Positions 27,146-34,555 of a DNA stretch of 39,857 bases are shown one piece after another; position 1 is the first letter of the stretch, and the number at the start of each line of letters is the position of its first letter. The translations under genes were made by a program, and so were the position numbers. The stretch lies in the NCBI GenBank assembly GCA_024405515.1, contig JAKSOR010000008.1:1-39857 (forward strand), given 5' to 3'. The notes under the pieces were generated by a model. That model was not told where the DNA came from. It did not search any database and saw only the letters and a program-made list of their open reading frames with translations. Source of the DNA: Clostridia bacterium. GTDB taxonomy: Bacteria; Bacillota; Clostridia; Christensenellales; CAG-917.

Positions 27146-28053
27146 ATACTTTTGAAGAAATCACACATCGCCTTATTTGCAGTCTTTGCTTCTTCCCATT
27201 CCCAGTGAAGAACATTAAACACATGATCACATTTGTGCCCTTCGACCATAGGTTTATCGAAGAAACAGAGTCCCGTCTTTATTCCATTTGCTTTTACAAG
27301 TTCATAAGCTGCCTTCGTTTCCGTTTTAAGCATGTCTGCATATGCGGAGATAAAGAAAACCGGAGCTATATCCTTCTGAAGGGTTTCTTTGAATGATGTT
27401 AGATCGGCAACCCCGTTTTTAATATATCCTTTACCAAACACAGGATTAAAATATGCTTTCATAACAGCTGATTTCCTTAATTTTTCACCTGCCATTTCAA
27501 GAGGTTCAGCCGCCGGACATATCATACATGCACCCTTAATAATGATACTCGGTTCTACTCCGTATGCTTTCTGGAGATGCTCGTTTTTGACAATATTAAG
27601 AACCTCGCCTGTTATATGACCACCTGCACTGTCTCCGGCAACAAAGAAATTATCAAGATCAAGTCCGTATTCATCCGCTACTCCCTGAAGATGTTTCATT
27701 GCAGCAAAAACATCCTGCATTTGCCCAAAGAAATCTGTTTCAGGAACAAGCCTGTAGCTTATGGAAACAACCGCAAAACCCTCATATGTCAGTGCCTTGC
27801 AGAAATACTGATTCAATTCCTTATCGCCATAGTACCAGCCGCCGCCATGAATATCAAAAATAACCGGGAGTTTGCCTTTTACCCCTTCCGGACGGAAAAT
27901 ATCATACTTGTGATACGGATTATTATCATTGAGATATTCTATATCCGTAAATGCATCAACATGCTCCGGGACAGGCTGAGCAGCGACTCTTTTTGCATCT
28001 TTCTTCTTTACCGGTCCGTTCCAGAACCACATAACCAGTTTATTAGCTTTCAT
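27142..28053 (-). CDS. Alpha/beta hydrolase (esterase/lipase, HSL-like)
   Basis: A 303-residue hydrolase with HGGG oxyanion motif (69-72), nucleophile S142 in GDSAGG, probable D240 in SAYADM and H277 near CDHVF. The longer frame from 28122 would overlap guaA; the ATG at 28053 has an AGGA site at proper spacing and is preferred. No signal peptide is evident, so it is probably cytoplasmic, although MKANKLVMWFW is mildly hydrophobic. Substrate unknown. It lies behind the guaA terminator and may be expressed by read-through. Confidence 0.85.
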   Translation of the reverse strand: MKANKLVMWFWNGPVKKKDAKRVAAQPVPEHVDAFTDIEYLNDNNPYHKYDIFRPEGVKGKLPVIFDIHGGGWYYGDKELNQYFCKALTYEGFAVVSISYRLVPETDFFGQMQDVFAAMKHLQGVADEYGLDLDNFFVAGDSAGGHITGEVLNIVKNEHLQKAYGVEPSIIIKGACMICPAAEPLEMAGEKLRKSAVMKAYFNPVFGKGYIKNGVADLTSFKETLQKDIAPVFFISAYADMLKTETKAAYELVKANGIKTGLCFFDKPMVEGHKCDHVFNVLHWEWEEAKTANKAMCDFFKSI

Positions 28054-28063
28054 AATGTTTCCT

Positions 28064-28092
28064 ATAATAAAAGGAAAGGCATAGCCTTTCCT
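28064..28092 (-). terminator. Terminator after guaA
   Basis: AGGAAAGGC (28092-28084), loop TAT, GCCTTTCCT (28080-28072), then TTTTATTAT. The minus-strand T run is imperfect, so some read-through into the esterase gene is likely. Confidence 0.75.
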
Positions 28093-28099
28093 GAATTTT

Positions 28100-29080
28100 T
28101 TATTCCCACTCGATTGTAGCAACCGGCTTCGGAGATAAATCGTACAGAACTCTGTTTACATTCTTTACCTCACTGAGTATTCTTGCAACAATCTTGTTGA
28201 GTACAGCGTATTCAATCGGCTCAATTGTGGCACTCATTGCATCTACTGTATTTATTGCACGGATAACTACCGGCCATTCATATGTGCGTTTTCCGTCTTT
28301 TACACCTGTTGATTTGAAATCCGGAACAACTGTGAAATATTGCCATACTTTATCTGCAAGACCTGCGTTATCAAATTCCTCCCTTAAAATAGCGTCGGAC
28401 TCTCTTACTGCTTCCAGTCTGTCTCTTGTAATAGCACCTACGCATCTTACACCAAGACCCGGACCCGGGAATGGCTGACGATATACCATATTGTCCGGAA
28501 GACCAAGTGCCTTACCGACAATTCTTACTTCATCTTTAAATAAAAGTTTTATTGGCTCAACAAGTTCGAACTTGACTCCTTCCGGAAGTCCTCCTACGTT
28601 ATGATGACTCTTTACTCCATTGGATTCAAGAATGTCAGGATAAATTGTTCCCTGGCCTAAAAAATCCACATCTTTGAGTTTCTTTGCTTCATCATTGAAT
28701 ACTTCTATAAATTCAGCACCGATAATCTTTCTCTTCTTTTCAGGATCATCAACGCCTGCAAGTTTATCAAGAAATCTGTCTACTGCATCAACATAAATTA
28801 AATTTGCACCCATTTCCTCTCTGAAAACTTTGATAACCTGTTCCGGTTCGCCTTTTCTCAGAAGACCATGGTTTACATGAACGCATGTAAGCTGTTTTCC
28901 GACTGCCTTAATTAAAAGAGCTGCTACTACAGAAGAGTCAACACCGCCTGATAAAGCAAGGAGGACCTTTTTGTCGCCGATCTGTGCTCTTAATTCCTTA
29001 ACCTGCTCATCAATAAACTGATTGGCAAGTTCCATTGTTGTGATACGTTTCATATCATCCGGTCTTTTGTTGCTATCCAT
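28100..29080 (-). CDS. guaA: GMP synthase, ATP-pyrophosphatase subunit only (no glutaminase domain)
   Basis: A 326-residue protein matching only the C-terminal part of GuaA. It has the PP-loop SGGVDSS (44-50), the [11 protein letters not shown] motif and the dimerisation domain ending in ATIEWE. It converts XMP to GMP using ammonia. The N-terminal class I glutaminase domain of bacterial GuaA is absent and not encoded next to it; archaea have such split enzymes with a separate GuaAa subunit. It is intact, not a remnant. The ATG at 29080 with GGGGG five bases upstream is chosen; a TTG directly after the previous stop would add four residues. It is coupled to the CofE-like gene. Confidence 0.92.
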   Translation of the reverse strand: MDSNKRPDDMKRITTMELANQFIDEQVKELRAQIGDKKVLLALSGGVDSSVVAALLIKAVGKQLTCVHVNHGLLRKGEPEQVIKVFREEMGANLIYVDAVDRFLDKLAGVDDPEKKRKIIGAEFIEVFNDEAKKLKDVDFLGQGTIYPDILESNGVKSHHNVGGLPEGVKFELVEPIKLLFKDEVRIVGKALGLPDNMVYRQPFPGPGLGVRCVGAITRDRLEAVRESDAILREEFDNAGLADKVWQYFTVVPDFKSTGVKDGKRTYEWPVVIRAINTVDAMSATIEPIEYAVLNKIVARILSEVKNVNRVLYDLSPKPVATIEWE

Positions 29081-29092
29081 ATTAGCCCCCAA

Positions 29093-30292
29093 TTAATTTG
29101 TGTAATTATCAAAATATCCCTGTACGAGAACTACAGGTGTTCCCTTATCTCCTGAACCGCTTGTAAGGTCACAAAGAGATCCGATAAGGTCTGTCAGCTG
29201 ACGAGGAGTTGTTCCCTGAGATGCCATATTGCCCTTGAGATTTCCGTTCTTTGCTTTGATTGACTCTGAAATAGCTTTCTTAAGTGCTTCGCCGGAAAGA
29301 TCTTTATAATCATTATCTGCGAGATATTTAAGTTTAAGTTCGTTCGGAGTTCCGATAAGTCCGTCTGTAAATGCCGGGGATACTACAGGATCTGCGAGTT
29401 CCCAGATTTTGCCCTGAGGATCTTTAAATGCGCCGTCTCCGTATACCATAACTTCAACATGTTTTCCTGTTGCCTTTAAGATTCTTTCCTGAATATCAAG
29501 AACGAGTCCCTTGCACTCTCTCGGGAAAAGTTTGATGGTATCTTCTGTAGCTTTGTTTGAACCGAGAAGGCCGTATTTTTCGTTGTAACCGCTTCCGTCA
29601 ACAGATGATGTAAGAATATCATCAAGTGAGCATACTACTTTTGCACCGGCTTCAAGAAGGATGCGCTTTGTACGTTTTCTTGTGTGAATATCGCAGTTAA
29701 TGATGTGATCTGCATAATTAAGAATTGCTTTTGCCTGGTTTGCGAAAATAATTTCTACCTCTGCTCCGCAGGATTTGATTAAATCACCATAATATGCAAC
29801 ATAGTCAACACCTGTGAATTCGTGCACTCCGTATCCGAAAAGCTCTCTGTATTTTTCAAGAGAAAGAACATCCGAATAAGGATTTACTCCGGACTCATCA
29901 ATCTTGTCCATGCTTACAAGACAGTTGCCTACTTCATCTGAAGGATAGCTGAGCATAAGAACAACTTTCTTAGCACCTTTTGCAATTCCTCTGAGGCAGA
30001 TAGCAAAACGGTTACGTGATAATATCGGGAAAATTACACCGACTGTGCCGCCACCGAGTTTTGCTTTGACATCTTTTGCGATGCTGTCTACAGAAGCATA
30101 GTTGCCCTGAGACCTGGCAACTACCGACTCTGTTACAGAGATTACATCTCTGTCTCTTAATGAAAATCCATCACTTTCTGCTGCCAGAAGCACACTTTCT
30201 GTTACGATTGATGCAAGATCATCGCCCTGGCGGATTATCGGGCAACGGATTCCCCTTGATACTGTACCGACTCTGCGTTCTTGAGTATCCAT
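29093..30292 (-). CDS. CofE-like protein (F420-0:gamma-glutamyl ligase family)
   Basis: A 399-residue protein with the N-terminal features of CofE (GIRCPIIRQGDDL, then SLRDRDVISVTESVVARSQG). CofE adds glutamate to coenzyme F420 in a GTP-dependent reaction. This protein is about 150 residues longer, and I see no other F420 gene here, so true F420 ligase activity is doubtful. The family fold suggests amide-bond formation with an amino acid. It starts with AAGGAGATATATTTATG and has the strongest promoter in the window. The guaA gene follows immediately, suggesting a joint role in purine or nitrogen metabolism. Function unknown. Confidence 0.78.
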   Translation of the reverse strand: MDTQERRVGTVSRGIRCPIIRQGDDLASIVTESVLLAAESDGFSLRDRDVISVTESVVARSQGNYASVDSIAKDVKAKLGGGTVGVIFPILSRNRFAICLRGIAKGAKKVVLMLSYPSDEVGNCLVSMDKIDESGVNPYSDVLSLEKYRELFGYGVHEFTGVDYVAYYGDLIKSCGAEVEIIFANQAKAILNYADHIINCDIHTRKRTKRILLEAGAKVVCSLDDILTSSVDGSGYNEKYGLLGSNKATEDTIKLFPRECKGLVLDIQERILKATGKHVEVMVYGDGAFKDPQGKIWELADPVVSPAFTDGLIGTPNELKLKYLADNDYKDLSGEALKKAISESIKAKNGNLKGNMASQGTTPRQLTDLIGSLCDLTSGSGDKGTPVVLVQGYFDNYTN

Positions 30293-30338
30293 AAATATAT
30301 CTCCTTAAAAAACTTTAATAACATTTCAGGTGTTTTTC

Positions 30339-30361
30339 TTGTTTGTTTCTTAAACAAACAA
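30339..30361 (-). promoter_or_regulatory. Inverted repeat at the start of the cofE-like/guaA transcript
   Basis: TTGTTTGTTT (30339-30348), three bases, AAACAAACAA (30352-30361): perfect 10-base arms. It begins right next to the -10 and covers the expected transcription start. It could be a repressor operator or a 5'-terminal mRNA hairpin. Confidence 0.7.
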
Positions 30362-30390
30362 ATTATAATGACTTGTCTTATTGTTGTCAA
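30362..30390 (-). promoter_or_regulatory. Consensus promoter of the cofE-like/guaA operon
   Basis: -35 TTGACA (30390-30385), 17-base spacer, -10 TATAAT (30367-30362): a perfect sigma-A promoter on all counts. Such strength combined with an adjacent palindrome suggests that the operon is normally repressed. Confidence 0.9.
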
Positions 30391-30464
30391 TTACAGATTG
30401 CCCGATTTTAAAATATCGGTTTCCAATATTTTTTCCCCATCGGCAGTACATGCATTCTAATCGT

Positions 30465-30492
30465 TTGCATTTATATGAAATTGCTCTATAAT
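30465..30492 (+). promoter_or_regulatory. Promoter of glnN
   Basis: -35 TTGCAT (30465-30470), 16-base spacer, -10 TATAAT (30487-30492), about 37 bases before the ATG. A short inverted repeat, CCGAT (30402-30406) and ATCGG (30415-30419), lies upstream in the shared divergent region. Confidence 0.7.
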
Positions 30493-30529
30493 AGATAATA
30501 CTTTATATATAAAAGGCAGAACCAGAAAG

Positions 30530-32608
30530 ATGATTAACGATTTATACGGAAGTATGGTTTTTGATGACAAAACCATGCGCAAATATCTTAAAGAGGAGAC
30601 TTTCCTTGAACTTAAAAAATGTTGTGAAAATGACATTCCTCTTTCTATTGAAACTGCAAACGAAATTGCTGATTCAATGAAAAACTGGGCTCTTGAAAAA
30701 GGAGTTACTCATTTCACTCACTGGTTCCAGCCTATGACAGGTATCACGGCAGAAAAGCATGATTCTTTTATTGCACCGGCTAAAGACGGCGGTGTGATTA
30801 TGGAATTCTCAGGAAAAGAATTAATCAAAGGCGAACCGGATGCAAGTTCATTCCCTAACGGCGGTCTCCGCGCAACATTTGAAGCAAGAGGATACACAGC
30901 ATGGGATCCGACATCATATGCATTCATAAAAGACGGGATTCTCTGCATTCCTACAGCTTTCTGTTCATATAACGGAGCAGCTCTTGATAAAAAGACACCT
31001 CTCCTCCGTTCAATGGAAGCAATCAACAAACATACCGTAAGACTTCTTCATCTTCTCGGAAGAGATACGAAGAAAGTCAGCGCTATGGTAGGGCCTGAAC
31101 AGGAATATTTCCTTGTTGATACTTCTGTTTTCGAAAAGAGAAAGGACCTTTTCTATACAGGAAGAACGCTCTTCGGAGCACGTCCTCCTAAGGGTCAGGA
31201 ACTTGATGACCATTATTTCGGAGCAATCAAACCGAGAGTTGCCGCATATATGAAAGAGCTTGATGAGGAGCTCTGGAAACTCGGAATCCTTGCAAAAACA
31301 AAGCACAATGAGGCAGCTCCTGCACAGCATGAATTTGCCCCTATCTATACAACAGTGAACGTTTCATGTGATCAGAACCAGCTCACTATGGAAATCATGA
31401 AGAAAGTGGCAGCCAAACACAATATGACATGCCTTCTCCATGAAAAACCTTTTGCAGGCGTAAACGGAAGCGGAAAGCACAACAACTGGTCTCTCTCCAC
31501 TGATGACGGATACAATCTGTTTGAACCTGGTAAAAACCCACAGGAAAATGCACAGTTCCTGCTTCTTCTTGCAGGCGTAATTGCTGCTGTTGATAAGCAT
31601 CAAGATCTTTTAAGATTCTCTGTAGCTTATGCAGGGAACGATTTAAGACTCGGCGGAAACGAAGCTCCTCCGGCTATTATGAGTATGTACCTTGGCGATG
31701 AACTGACAGGAATTCTCCAGGCAATCGCAGATGGAAGAACCTACTCTAACAGAGCAAAATGCGAAGTGGCAATCGGCGTTCATGTTCTCCCTAAATTCGC
31801 TATGGATTCAGCAGACAGGAACAGAACATCCCCGTTTGCATTCACCGGAAACAAATTCGAATTCAGAATGCCTGGTTCAGCTCAGTCAATAGCAGGAGTC
31901 AATGTCATTCTCAACACAATAGTTGCAGACCAGTTCAAAGAATTTGCCGATGAGCTTGAAAACTGTAAAGATATCAACAAAGGTATAACCGATATCATTT
32001 CAAGGGTAATGAAAGATCACAGCAAAATCATCTTCAACGGAAACAACTATTCACAGGAATGGGTCCGTGAAGCAGAAAAGAGAGGACTCCTCAATCTTCC
32101 GACAACCATCGATGCTCTTGTTCTCTTCACAGAAAAGAAAAATGTTGAGCTTATGGCACGTCAGCACATTTTCAGCGAAGAGGAAATGATGTCCCGTAAG
32201 GAAATCTATATTGAAAACTACTGCAAGCTTATAAATATCGAAGCAATGACAATGCTCGACATTGCCACAATGGATATCATCCCTGCAGTAATAGAATACA
32301 AGAAAATGGTTACCGAAACCGTTATCTCATCTAAAGAAGTCGGCGTAAAAGCTGATGCGGAAATCAAAATAGCAAACCATCTCGAGGACCTTATTATAAA
32401 ATCAGAAAAAGCAGTTGATTCTCTTAAAACGGCACTTAACGAAGCACATTCCATGGGAGAAAACCTTAATTCTGCTCATATCTATAAAGACAGTGTAATT
32501 GCCGCAATGAATGGACTCAGAGCTATCTGCGATGAAATGGAACTCAACACAGCCAAATCATACTGGCCACTTCCAAGTTACGGCGATCTTCTTTTCTCCA
32601 TTCATTAA
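30530..32608 (+). CDS. glnN: Glutamine synthetase type III
   Basis: A 692-residue GSIII enzyme that condenses glutamate and ammonia to glutamine with ATP. Length and motifs (GPEQEYFLVD, HNEAAPAQHEFAP, NKFEFRMPGSAQSIAG) are typical of the GlnN family, as found in Bacteroides and many anaerobic Bacillota. It is monocistronic with its own promoter and terminator and is divergent from the glutaminase-less guaA operon. Both use ammonia directly, so shared nitrogen-linked control is possible. The ribosome binding site is weak (AGAAAG). Confidence 0.96.
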   Translation: MINDLYGSMVFDDKTMRKYLKEETFLELKKCCENDIPLSIETANEIADSMKNWALEKGVTHFTHWFQPMTGITAEKHDSFIAPAKDGGVIMEFSGKELIKGEPDASSFPNGGLRATFEARGYTAWDPTSYAFIKDGILCIPTAFCSYNGAALDKKTPLLRSMEAINKHTVRLLHLLGRDTKKVSAMVGPEQEYFLVDTSVFEKRKDLFYTGRTLFGARPPKGQELDDHYFGAIKPRVAAYMKELDEELWKLGILAKTKHNEAAPAQHEFAPIYTTVNVSCDQNQLTMEIMKKVAAKHNMTCLLHEKPFAGVNGSGKHNNWSLSTDDGYNLFEPGKNPQENAQFLLLLAGVIAAVDKHQDLLRFSVAYAGNDLRLGGNEAPPAIMSMYLGDELTGILQAIADGRTYSNRAKCEVAIGVHVLPKFAMDSADRNRTSPFAFTGNKFEFRMPGSAQSIAGVNVILNTIVADQFKEFADELENCKDINKGITDIISRVMKDHSKIIFNGNNYSQEWVREAEKRGLLNLPTTIDALVLFTEKKNVELMARQHIFSEEEMMSRKEIYIENYCKLINIEAMTMLDIATMDIIPAVIEYKKMVTETVISSKEVGVKADAEIKIANHLEDLIIKSEKAVDSLKTALNEAHSMGENLNSAHIYKDSVIAAMNGLRAICDEMELNTAKSYWPLPSYGDLLFSIH

Positions 32609-32630
32609 AAATATAATTCCAGTTAAAATT

Positions 32631-32670
32631 AAGGGCGATTCATTTACGAACCGCCCTTCTTTATTTTATT
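32631..32670. terminator. Terminator between glnN and transketolase
   Basis: AAGGGCG (32631-32637) pairs with CGCCCTT (32652-32658), with TTC/GAA pairs inside the loop. A T-rich tail follows on the plus strand; the minus strand tail (TTAATTTTAA) is weaker. It separates convergent genes. Confidence 0.78.
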
Positions 32671-32679
32671 GTACGGACA

Positions 32680-33618
32680 TTACTTTTTCTTGATTACTGC
32701 TAATGCTGCATCAACAATATCCTGAGTTGTTAAGTGATAAACTTCGCTGAGATATGCATTCTTACCTACCTGACCGAATTCGTCCTGAACACCGACCATT
32801 TTGATTGGAACCGGACATTCCTCAACAACAACTTCTGCTACTGCACTGCCTAAGCCGCAGCGAACATTGTGGTTTTCACATGTAACAATTGCACCTGTTT
32901 TCTTAGCTGCTGCTTTGATTGCTTCGACATCAAGAGGTTTCCATGTGTGCATATTGATTACTTTTGCATCAACACCCTGCTCTTTAAGGATGTCTGCAGC
33001 TTTTACTGCTCTGTCTACCATAATACCGCTTGCGATAAGTGTAACATCTTTACCGTCTTTGATTTCGATTGCTTTGCCGAGTTTGAAATCAAGTGAGTCA
33101 TCAAAAATCTGTTCTGCTTTCTTTCTGAACATTCTTGTATAAACTGCACCCGGATATTCAATAATCTGCGGAATTGCCTTTTCCATCATAGCAGCATCTG
33201 TTGGCTCGAAACATACCATGTGAGGAATTGCTCTCATGATTGCCATATCTTCGAATGGCATATGTGTTCCGCCGTTTGCTTCTGCAACGACACCTGGGTC
33301 TGAACCGACAATCTTAACATTTCTCTTTGCATATGCAACTGAAATGAAGATCTGGTCATAACATCTTCTTGTTGCAAATGGTGCAAAACTGAATACAAAC
33401 GGAATCTTTCCGAATGCTGACATACCTGCTGCAATGCCAACCATATTTGCTTCTGCGATACCTACGTTAATAAAACGATCAGGATGTGCTTCTTTGAAGC
33501 ATTTTGTTGCGTGACAACTCATTAAGTCTGCATCAAGGAGTACGATTCTGTCATCTTTCTCTGCTATTTTTGTGAGGGTCTGAGCCATTACCTGTCTCAT
33601 TTCTTTTTCATCTGTCAT
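32680..33618 (-). CDS. Transketolase, C-terminal subunit
   Basis: A 312-residue pyrimidine-binding plus C-terminal half of transketolase. E56 in GIAEANMVG is the conserved glutamate that activates thiamine diphosphate. It pairs with the N-terminal subunit encoded just upstream (two-base gap) to form a split transketolase that moves two-carbon units in the pentose phosphate pathway. The split form is common in Clostridia and archaea. A DXS-like role is less likely because the subunits match the split transketolase group. Confidence 0.93.
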   Translation of the reverse strand: MTDEKEMRQVMAQTLTKIAEKDDRIVLLDADLMSCHATKCFKEAHPDRFINVGIAEANMVGIAAGMSAFGKIPFVFSFAPFATRRCYDQIFISVAYAKRNVKIVGSDPGVVAEANGGTHMPFEDMAIMRAIPHMVCFEPTDAAMMEKAIPQIIEYPGAVYTRMFRKKAEQIFDDSLDFKLGKAIEIKDGKDVTLIASGIMVDRAVKAADILKEQGVDAKVINMHTWKPLDVEAIKAAAKKTGAIVTCENHNVRCGLGSAVAEVVVEECPVPIKMVGVQDEFGQVGKNAYLSEVYHLTTQDIVDAALAVIKKK

Positions 33619-33620
33619 AA

Positions 33621-34439
33621 TTATTCCCTCCCTGTTTCATTTTTATAAATTTCTTCTGTAATCGGTAAGTTGTGGCAGAATACTTTTTCTTCAGCGTATT
33701 TTGCGCCTTTACCTTTTACTGTATTAAGGATAATCATACTCGGTTTTCCGCCGTTCTTTGATTTTGCGTTATCGATTGCATCTGAAATAGCTGCCATATC
33801 GTGTCCGTCAATATCCTGAACATAGAATCCGAATGATGCCCATTTGTCTGCTACTGGTCCAAGGTCATTGATATCTTTTGTCCATCCGTCAAGCTGCATC
33901 TTGTTGTTATCAAGCATAAGGATGAAGTTATCAAGTTTATGTGATCCTGCAAACATTGTTGCTTCCCAAATCTGTCCTTCCTGTGCTTCACCATCGCCGA
34001 TGATGCAGTAAATTGTGGCAGGATTCTTGTCGAGTTTTGCAGCGAGAGCCATACCGACTGCTGCTGAAATTCCCTGTCCGAGTGAACCGGCTGTCATATC
34101 AATACCAGGTGTCTTGTTCATATCACAGTGGCTTGGTAAATTTGTGCCGTTCTGGTTTAATGTTGCTTTCCATTCCTGTGGGAAATATCCTAAATCTGCA
34201 AGTACTGCATAAAGAGCCGGACCTGCATGTCCTTTGGACATAACTACTCTATCTCTGTCAACTTTAGCAGGATTCTTCGGGTCAATGTTTGCCTTTGCAT
34301 AATAGATTACTGTGAGAGCATCCATTACAGACATTACACCGCCGACATGGCCGCTTCCGAAATGCATCATGATTTCCATGGCGTCATTTCTCAGCTGACG
34401 TGCTTTTGCTGTTAATGAATCTAATTGTTTCTGTTCCAT
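33621..34439 (-). CDS. Transketolase, N-terminal subunit
   Basis: A 272-residue diphosphate-binding half of transketolase. The thiamine diphosphate/metal motif is GDG (148-150) through NN (178-179), and GSGHVGG lies near residue 30. The frame opens at 34511, but the ATG at 34439 has AGGAGG at ideal spacing, and the extra N-terminus would be read through the promoter region, so the shorter start is used. It is co-transcribed with the C-terminal subunit. An inverted repeat overlaps the promoter. Confidence 0.94.
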   Translation of the reverse strand: MEQKQLDSLTAKARQLRNDAMEIMMHFGSGHVGGVMSVMDALTVIYYAKANIDPKNPAKVDRDRVVMSKGHAGPALYAVLADLGYFPQEWKATLNQNGTNLPSHCDMNKTPGIDMTAGSLGQGISAAVGMALAAKLDKNPATIYCIIGDGEAQEGQIWEATMFAGSHKLDNFILMLDNNKMQLDGWTKDINDLGPVADKWASFGFYVQDIDGHDMAAISDAIDNAKSKNGGKPSMIILNTVKGKGAKYAEEKVFCHNLPITEEIYKNETGRE

Positions 34440-34450
34440 ATTAATTCCTC

Positions 34451-34473
34451 CTATGTTATGTATTATAACATAG
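34451..34473 (-). promoter_or_regulatory. Inverted repeat over the transketolase -10 (possible operator)
   Basis: CTATGTTAT (34451-34459), five bases, ATAACATAG (34465-34473). It covers the -10 and runs up to the ribosome binding site. Binding here would block transcription, and in RNA only the downstream arm is present, so a DNA operator is more likely than a hairpin. Confidence 0.6.
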
Positions 34474-34490
34474 AAAAATAGAGCATTCAA
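34462..34490 (-). promoter_or_regulatory. Promoter of the transketolase operon
   Basis: -35 TTGAAT (34490-34485), 17-base spacer, -10 TATAAT (34467-34462). Confidence 0.75.
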
Positions 34491-34533
34491 TAAAAGAAAA
34501 GGGGGTGACATATTCTTTTTCTGTCACTCCCCC
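34491..34533 (-). terminator. Terminator of the tetR-ABC operon
   Basis: On the minus strand GGGGGAGTGACA (34533-34522) pairs with TGTCACCCCC (34510-34501) with one bulge, followed by TTTTCTTTTA. It ends just before the transketolase -35. Confidence 0.85.
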
Positions 34534-34555
34534 TGAATATTATCATTAATATCTC

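Noticed and set aside
28100..29080. guaA as a truncated pseudogene
   Set aside because: The frame is complete from PP-loop to the conserved C-terminal ATIEWE, with a good start and no leftover glutaminase sequence upstream.
29093..30292. Evidence that the organism makes coenzyme F420
   Set aside because: Only one CofE-family gene is present and it is much longer than true CofE; no other F420 biosynthesis gene is in the window.
30293..30361. Guanine riboswitch upstream of the guaA operon
   Set aside because: The leader is short and lacks the three-way-junction core sequences of purine riboswitches; the palindrome has only simple T/G and A/C arms.
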